NCBI GenBank assembly: GCA_947367375.1
Contig: CANBDZ010000004.1
Location: forward strand, 1 to 44,987
Reading direction: 5' to 3'
Source: an uncultured Bacteroidales bacterium
Lineage (GTDB): Bacteria > Bacteroidota > Bacteroidia > Bacteroidales > UBA932
Length of the DNA: 44,987 bases
Shown here one piece after another: positions 42,139-44,987 of this stretch; the stretch's first letter is position 1, and each line of letters opens with the position of its first letter. Made by a program: the position numbers and the translations under genes. A model generated the notes under the pieces. It saw only the letters and a program-made list of their open reading frames with translations. It did not search any database and was not told the DNA's origin.

Positions 42139-42935
42139 ATTGTGAACTGATCTCCTGTGTGGAAAAACTGAACCTGGGATGGTTCAAGTTGAGATAGGTG
42201 CAGCTCAGCGTCGCTGCCGGTACAATGGCCTGTAAAGACTTTGGTTTCCGGGTGGACTGAACTGAGACTGTTGCAGAATGAATCTGTTTCGCGGCCGGTG
42301 TCGGGGCCGTCTACGAAGTGTAGGCCCCCGAAGAAGGCCGCGATTCGTGTCTCTCCGGTAACCTGACAGCATGATTCCATTATGTTCAGTGCACCGTGGT
42401 GTGAGCAGGAACTTATGATGACAAGACCGTCAGTGGTCTTTATCGCCAATGCAAGTTCGTGGGCGAAATCATCCTCGATCCAGCCGTTGCCCAATGGAGT
42501 GGGGTAGCCCATATCCTTAGGAGCGACTGCAAATATATCTTCATCTATTTTGCAGCTTCCCTTTATATATATGAATCTTTCCGGGTACTTTTCTGCGAGG
42601 GTGTGGTCTGCGCTGATGTCCCTTCGTTCGCCGCGGCGTGATGAGAAGCATCTGGCTGCGAAAGCTTCGGATGAGATGAATACCGGATTGTCCGAATGTT
42701 CCAGGAAATGGCTGAGGCCTCCGGTGTGGTCGTTGTGAGCGTGTGAGATGAAGCAGAAATCGACTTCTGACAGGTCTGTACCTATAGCAAGAGCATTCTC
42801 GGCGTACAGGGATGAGGCTCCTGTGTCGCAAAGAATGCATTTGTCATCTGTCTTTATTAGGATTGAAAGGCCGTGTTCGGTTTTCAAGTCCTGACGGTTT
42901 CCCGGTCTGTTGTCAGAAAGTATTGTTATCTGCAT
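42135..42935 (-). CDS. MBL-fold metallo-hydrolase
   Basis: A 266-residue cytoplasmic metallo-beta-lactamase-fold protein. The zinc-binding HxHxDH is in FISHAHNDHTGG (residues 63-74), and further metal ligands lie in SSCSHHGALN, GGLHF and GHCTGSDAE. The start MQITILSDNRPG resembles the group around methanopterin-related MBL hydrolases (COG1237-like). The substrate is unknown. The 5' end overlaps the murI 3' end by 23 nt, so the two genes are co-transcribed. Confidence 0.88.
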   Translation of the reverse strand: MQITILSDNRPGNRQDLKTEHGLSILIKTDDKCILCDTGASSLYAENALAIGTDLSEVDFCFISHAHNDHTGGLSHFLEHSDNPVFISSEAFAARCFSSRRGERRDISADHTLAEKYPERFIYIKGSCKIDEDIFAVAPKDMGYPTPLGNGWIEDDFAHELALAIKTTDGLVIISSCSHHGALNIMESCCQVTGETRIAAFFGGLHFVDGPDTGRETDSFCNSLSSVHPETKVFTGHCTGSDAELHLSQLEPSQVQFFHTGDQFTI

Positions 42936-43707
42936 TGCTGTTCAGAACGTTGTGTCTGTAAAAATCTTCTGCAACAGAGGCGTCAGAAGAACTCATTATG
43001 ACTGTTTCCGAGTGCTCGCTCTCAGTGCCAAACAATCCCTTTTCAGTCATTACCTTGACCAGCTGCTTGGCGACTGCAGGTGCGGGGTCTATGACCTGGA
43101 TGCTGCGCTCGGGATGAGTGGTCTGTGCGACTTTTTGAATTGTCTGAGACAGGAAAGGGTAGTGGGTGCATCCGAGCACGATTACATCTGCACCTTCGTC
43201 AAGCAGGGGATTCAGGCTTGCTTCTACGACCTTTTCGGCTTCTGAGCCGGTCAGAGTACCTTTCTCTACAAGTTCAACAAAGCCTTGTCCTATATGCTCT
43301 ACTACCTTGATGCCTTCAGAATATTGTTCTCTTGTGTCAATATATTTCTGGGCCTTGAGGGTTCCTGCTGTGGCGAGAACTCCTACGACGTCTGTCTTTG
43401 TGCTGAGTGCTGCCGGTTTGATTGCCGGTTCCATTCCTATGAAAGGTGTTTCCGGGTACTCCTGTCTCAAGGTCGCTATTGCTGCAGCTGTTGCTGTGTT
43501 GCAGGCTACGACTATCACTGATGCACCTCTGGCCATCAAGGTTTCTGTGATGAAACGTGCTCGCTCAATTATGTATTCCCTTGATTTTTCGCCGTATGGA
43601 CAGTGGGCGGTGTCGGCATAGTACACGACAGGCTCGTCAGGAAGAATTTTCCTGATTTCCTTCAATACGGACATTCCGCCTACACCAGAATCAAAAATAC
43701 CAATCAT
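42913..43707 (-). CDS. murI: Glutamate racemase
   Basis: Makes D-glutamate for the peptidoglycan stem peptide. Catalytic cysteines are Cys69 in VVACNTAT and Cys180 in LGCTHYPF. GIFDSGVGGMSVL (3-15) and YYADTAHCPYGEKS are the family's N-terminal motifs. The length is 264 residues. A TATATTTG promoter box lies 35 nt upstream on the minus strand. It is divergent from prfB. Confidence 0.96.
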   Translation of the reverse strand: MIGIFDSGVGGMSVLKEIRKILPDEPVVYYADTAHCPYGEKSREYIIERARFITETLMARGASVIVVACNTATAAAIATLRQEYPETPFIGMEPAIKPAALSTKTDVVGVLATAGTLKAQKYIDTREQYSEGIKVVEHIGQGFVELVEKGTLTGSEAEKVVEASLNPLLDEGADVIVLGCTHYPFLSQTIQKVAQTTHPERSIQVIDPAPAVAKQLVKVMTEKGLFGTESEHSETVIMSSSDASVAEDFYRHNVLNSNADNNTF

Positions 43708-43742
43708 CCTTCTGTGATTTCGTCAATTTTCAGTACGTCTTA

Positions 43743-43791
43743 CAAATATAACTATTAGTTTTGGCATCTGTTGGAAATATTCGTAATTTTG
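43743..43791. promoter_or_regulatory. Divergent promoters, murI and prfB
   Basis: Plus strand: TTTG (43760-43763), a 20-nt spacer and TAATTTTG (43784-43791), which fits the full Bacteroidetes consensus and faces prfB. Minus strand: TATATTTG (complement of 43743-43750) faces murI. The prfB leader is about 50 nt and contains a 4-codon ORF that overlaps the start in another frame. Confidence 0.65.
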
Positions 43792-43844
43792 CATGATTTG
43801 CCTTGCAAAGGATGTGCTGTAGGGCATTTGCAAAACATGAATAT

Positions 43845-44912
43845 ATGGTAGGAGCAGAACAGATAAAGGATTTACAGGAGCGTGTGCTTGTGCTTGGCCG
43901 CTGCATTGATGTGGAGGGCAAGAGGGCTGATGTCGCTCAGAGGACAGAGAAGACTCTTGCAGCTGATTTTTGGGATGACCCGAAGTCGGCTGAGAAGTTC
44001 TTGAAAGATCTTGCTGGAGTCAAGTTCTGGGTGACTGGCTATGACAAGGTACATGCTGGTGTTGAGGATCTTAATGTACTTCTGGAGTTTGAAGACTTTG
44101 AGGAGCTTGAGACTTCGTATGCCGCTGTTCTTGCTGAGGTCGAGGCGCTTGAGCTTCGCAACATGCTCGGAGAGGAGGGTGACAATCTTGGTGCTGTTCT
44201 GACAATAAACTCCGGAGCAGGTGGAACAGAGGCCAATGACTGGTCTGCCATGCTTATGAGAATGTACATACGCTGGGCTGAGAGAAACGGCTACAAGGTG
44301 ACAGTGACTGATGAGCTTGAGGGTGAAGATGCTGGTATAAAGTCAGTGACAATGCAGGTGGAGGGTGACTATGCCTTCGGTTATCTTAAGGCAGAGAGCG
44401 GAGTGCACCGTCTTGTGCGTATCTCGCCTTTCAATGCCCAGGGCAAGCGTCAGACTACTTTCTCGTCGGTGTTCGTATATCCATTGGTTGATGAATCGAT
44501 AGAGATTGAGATCAATCCTGGTGATCTCGAATGGGATACCTACCGTTCAAGTGGAGCCGGCGGACAGAATGTAAATAAGGTCGAGACAGGTGTTCGAGTA
44601 AGGCATATTCCTTCAGGAATCGTGGTAGAGAACACAGAGACCCGTTCACAGCTTGACAACAGGCAGAATGCATTGAGAATCTTGAAGTCGCGTCTGTATG
44701 ACATCGAACTTAAGAAACGTCAGGAGAAGCAGGCAGAACTAGAAGGTCAGAAAAAGAAGATTGAGTGGGGCTCACAGATACGAAGCTATGTCCTTCATCC
44801 GTACAAGATGGTCAAGGATCTTCGTACCGGACACGAGACTTCGGACACTCAGGGAGTACTTGACGGAGACCTCAATGATTTCATGAAGGTGTTCCTTATG
44901 CAGAATAATTAA
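43845..44912 (+). CDS. prfB: Peptide chain release factor 2
   Basis: Recognises UGA and UAA and releases the finished protein. The 355-residue protein has the RF2 tripeptide SPF at 194-196 and GGQ at 239-241 in SSGAGGQNVNKVET. The coding frame is continuous: where E. coli has its programmed frameshift (Leu-Asp), this gene reads TGC ATT GAT (43902-43910) in frame. The self-regulating frameshift is therefore absent. The ATG at 43845 fits family alignment; TTG at 43803 and ATG at 43812 are less likely. A hairpin follows the stop. Confidence 0.95.
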   Translation: MVGAEQIKDLQERVLVLGRCIDVEGKRADVAQRTEKTLAADFWDDPKSAEKFLKDLAGVKFWVTGYDKVHAGVEDLNVLLEFEDFEELETSYAAVLAEVEALELRNMLGEEGDNLGAVLTINSGAGGTEANDWSAMLMRMYIRWAERNGYKVTVTDELEGEDAGIKSVTMQVEGDYAFGYLKAESGVHRLVRISPFNAQGKRQTTFSSVFVYPLVDESIEIEINPGDLEWDTYRSSGAGGQNVNKVETGVRVRHIPSGIVVENTETRSQLDNRQNALRILKSRLYDIELKKRQEKQAELEGQKKKIEWGSQIRSYVLHPYKMVKDLRTGHETSDTQGVLDGDLNDFMKVFLMQNN

Positions 44913-44930
44913 AAATATATAAATATTTTC

Positions 44931-44961
44931 AGAACCGCCTGCAACGTGAGCAGGCGGTTCT
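44931..44961. terminator. Hairpin after prfB
   Basis: AGAACCGCCTGC (44931-44942) pairs perfectly with GCAGGCGGTTCT (44950-44961) around a 7-nt loop. No strong T-run follows on the plus strand; an A/T-rich run flanks the other side. It may end transcripts from either direction. Confidence 0.65.
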
Positions 44962-44987
44962 GCATCTTCTAAAGATGTGTAGTAAAA

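Noticed and set aside
43803..43844. Longer prfB reading frame starting at TTG 43803 or ATG 43812
   Set aside because: These would add residues with no counterpart in RF2 and leave only a very short leader after the consensus promoter at 43760-43791.
1..44987. CRISPR-Cas, toxin-antitoxin or phage genes
   Set aside because: None of the frames showed motifs of such systems; the only mobile element recognised is the IS at 379-2496.

Overview
The window comes from a member of the Bacteroidota, most likely Bacteroidales. The evidence is the set of families (HU-CCDC81, Porin_10-type porin, DUF6515, a DoxX/thioredoxin-like protein, a GalT-like DUF4922 domain, many AxxC lipoproteins), the absence of Shine-Dalgarno sequences before starts, and repeated promoters with the Bacteroidetes -7 box TAnnTTTG, several with a TTTG-like -33 box 19-21 nt upstream. 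I cannot name genus or species. GC content is moderate and coding is dense; no gene-free stretch exceeds 300 bases.

Layout. 1-2496: a Stealth-family capsule-type phosphotransferase gene broken after about 84 codons by an IS1634-family element, which also carries a GC-rich multi-hairpin repeat behind its transposase. 2534-7426 (minus): Nudix hydrolase, queA, dprA, tatD and ansA. 7530-12118 (plus): a five-gene operon of pyrE, an SRPBCC protein, an RsmF-like rRNA methyltransferase, a TPR protein and a LolC/E-like permease. 12120-18080 (minus): NAD salvage genes pncB-pncA, then a large porin and an MltF-like lytic transglycosylase. 18200-20773 (plus): an AmgK-like sugar kinase fused to a RapZ C-terminal domain, a MurU-like nucleotidyltransferase and YccF. 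20818-22654 (minus): a CPBP protease and a sugar-phosphate nucleotidyltransferase. 22776-29313: divIC-like gene, purB, tmk, a DoxX-like gene, folP, an M48 protease and a glycosidase-like lipoprotein. 29391-32750: an esterase-like hydrolase, tRNA-Asn, a membrane-anchored HU-domain protein, an acyl-ACP thioesterase and a second Nudix protein. 32838-41525: a tight operon of a GT2 enzyme, a GalT-like/SpoIID fusion, an AmpG-like importer, a serpin, a NamZ-like muramidase and a DUF6515 protein. 41578-44912: a lipoprotein, an MBL hydrolase, murI and prfB.

The unifying theme is peptidoglycan turnover. The operon at 32838-40253 supplies functions to release MurNAc (NamZ), cleave glycan strands (SpoIID) and import sugars (AmpG-like). 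The separate 18200-20403 pair can turn cytoplasmic MurNAc into MurNAc-1-P and then UDP-MurNAc. MurI, the MltF-like transglycosylase and the DivIC-like protein add further cell-wall functions. The least described parts are the AmgK-RapZ fusion, the GalT-like/SpoIID fusion without any visible export signal, and the serpin inside the operon. Functions are inferred from remembered family motifs; no database search was run.
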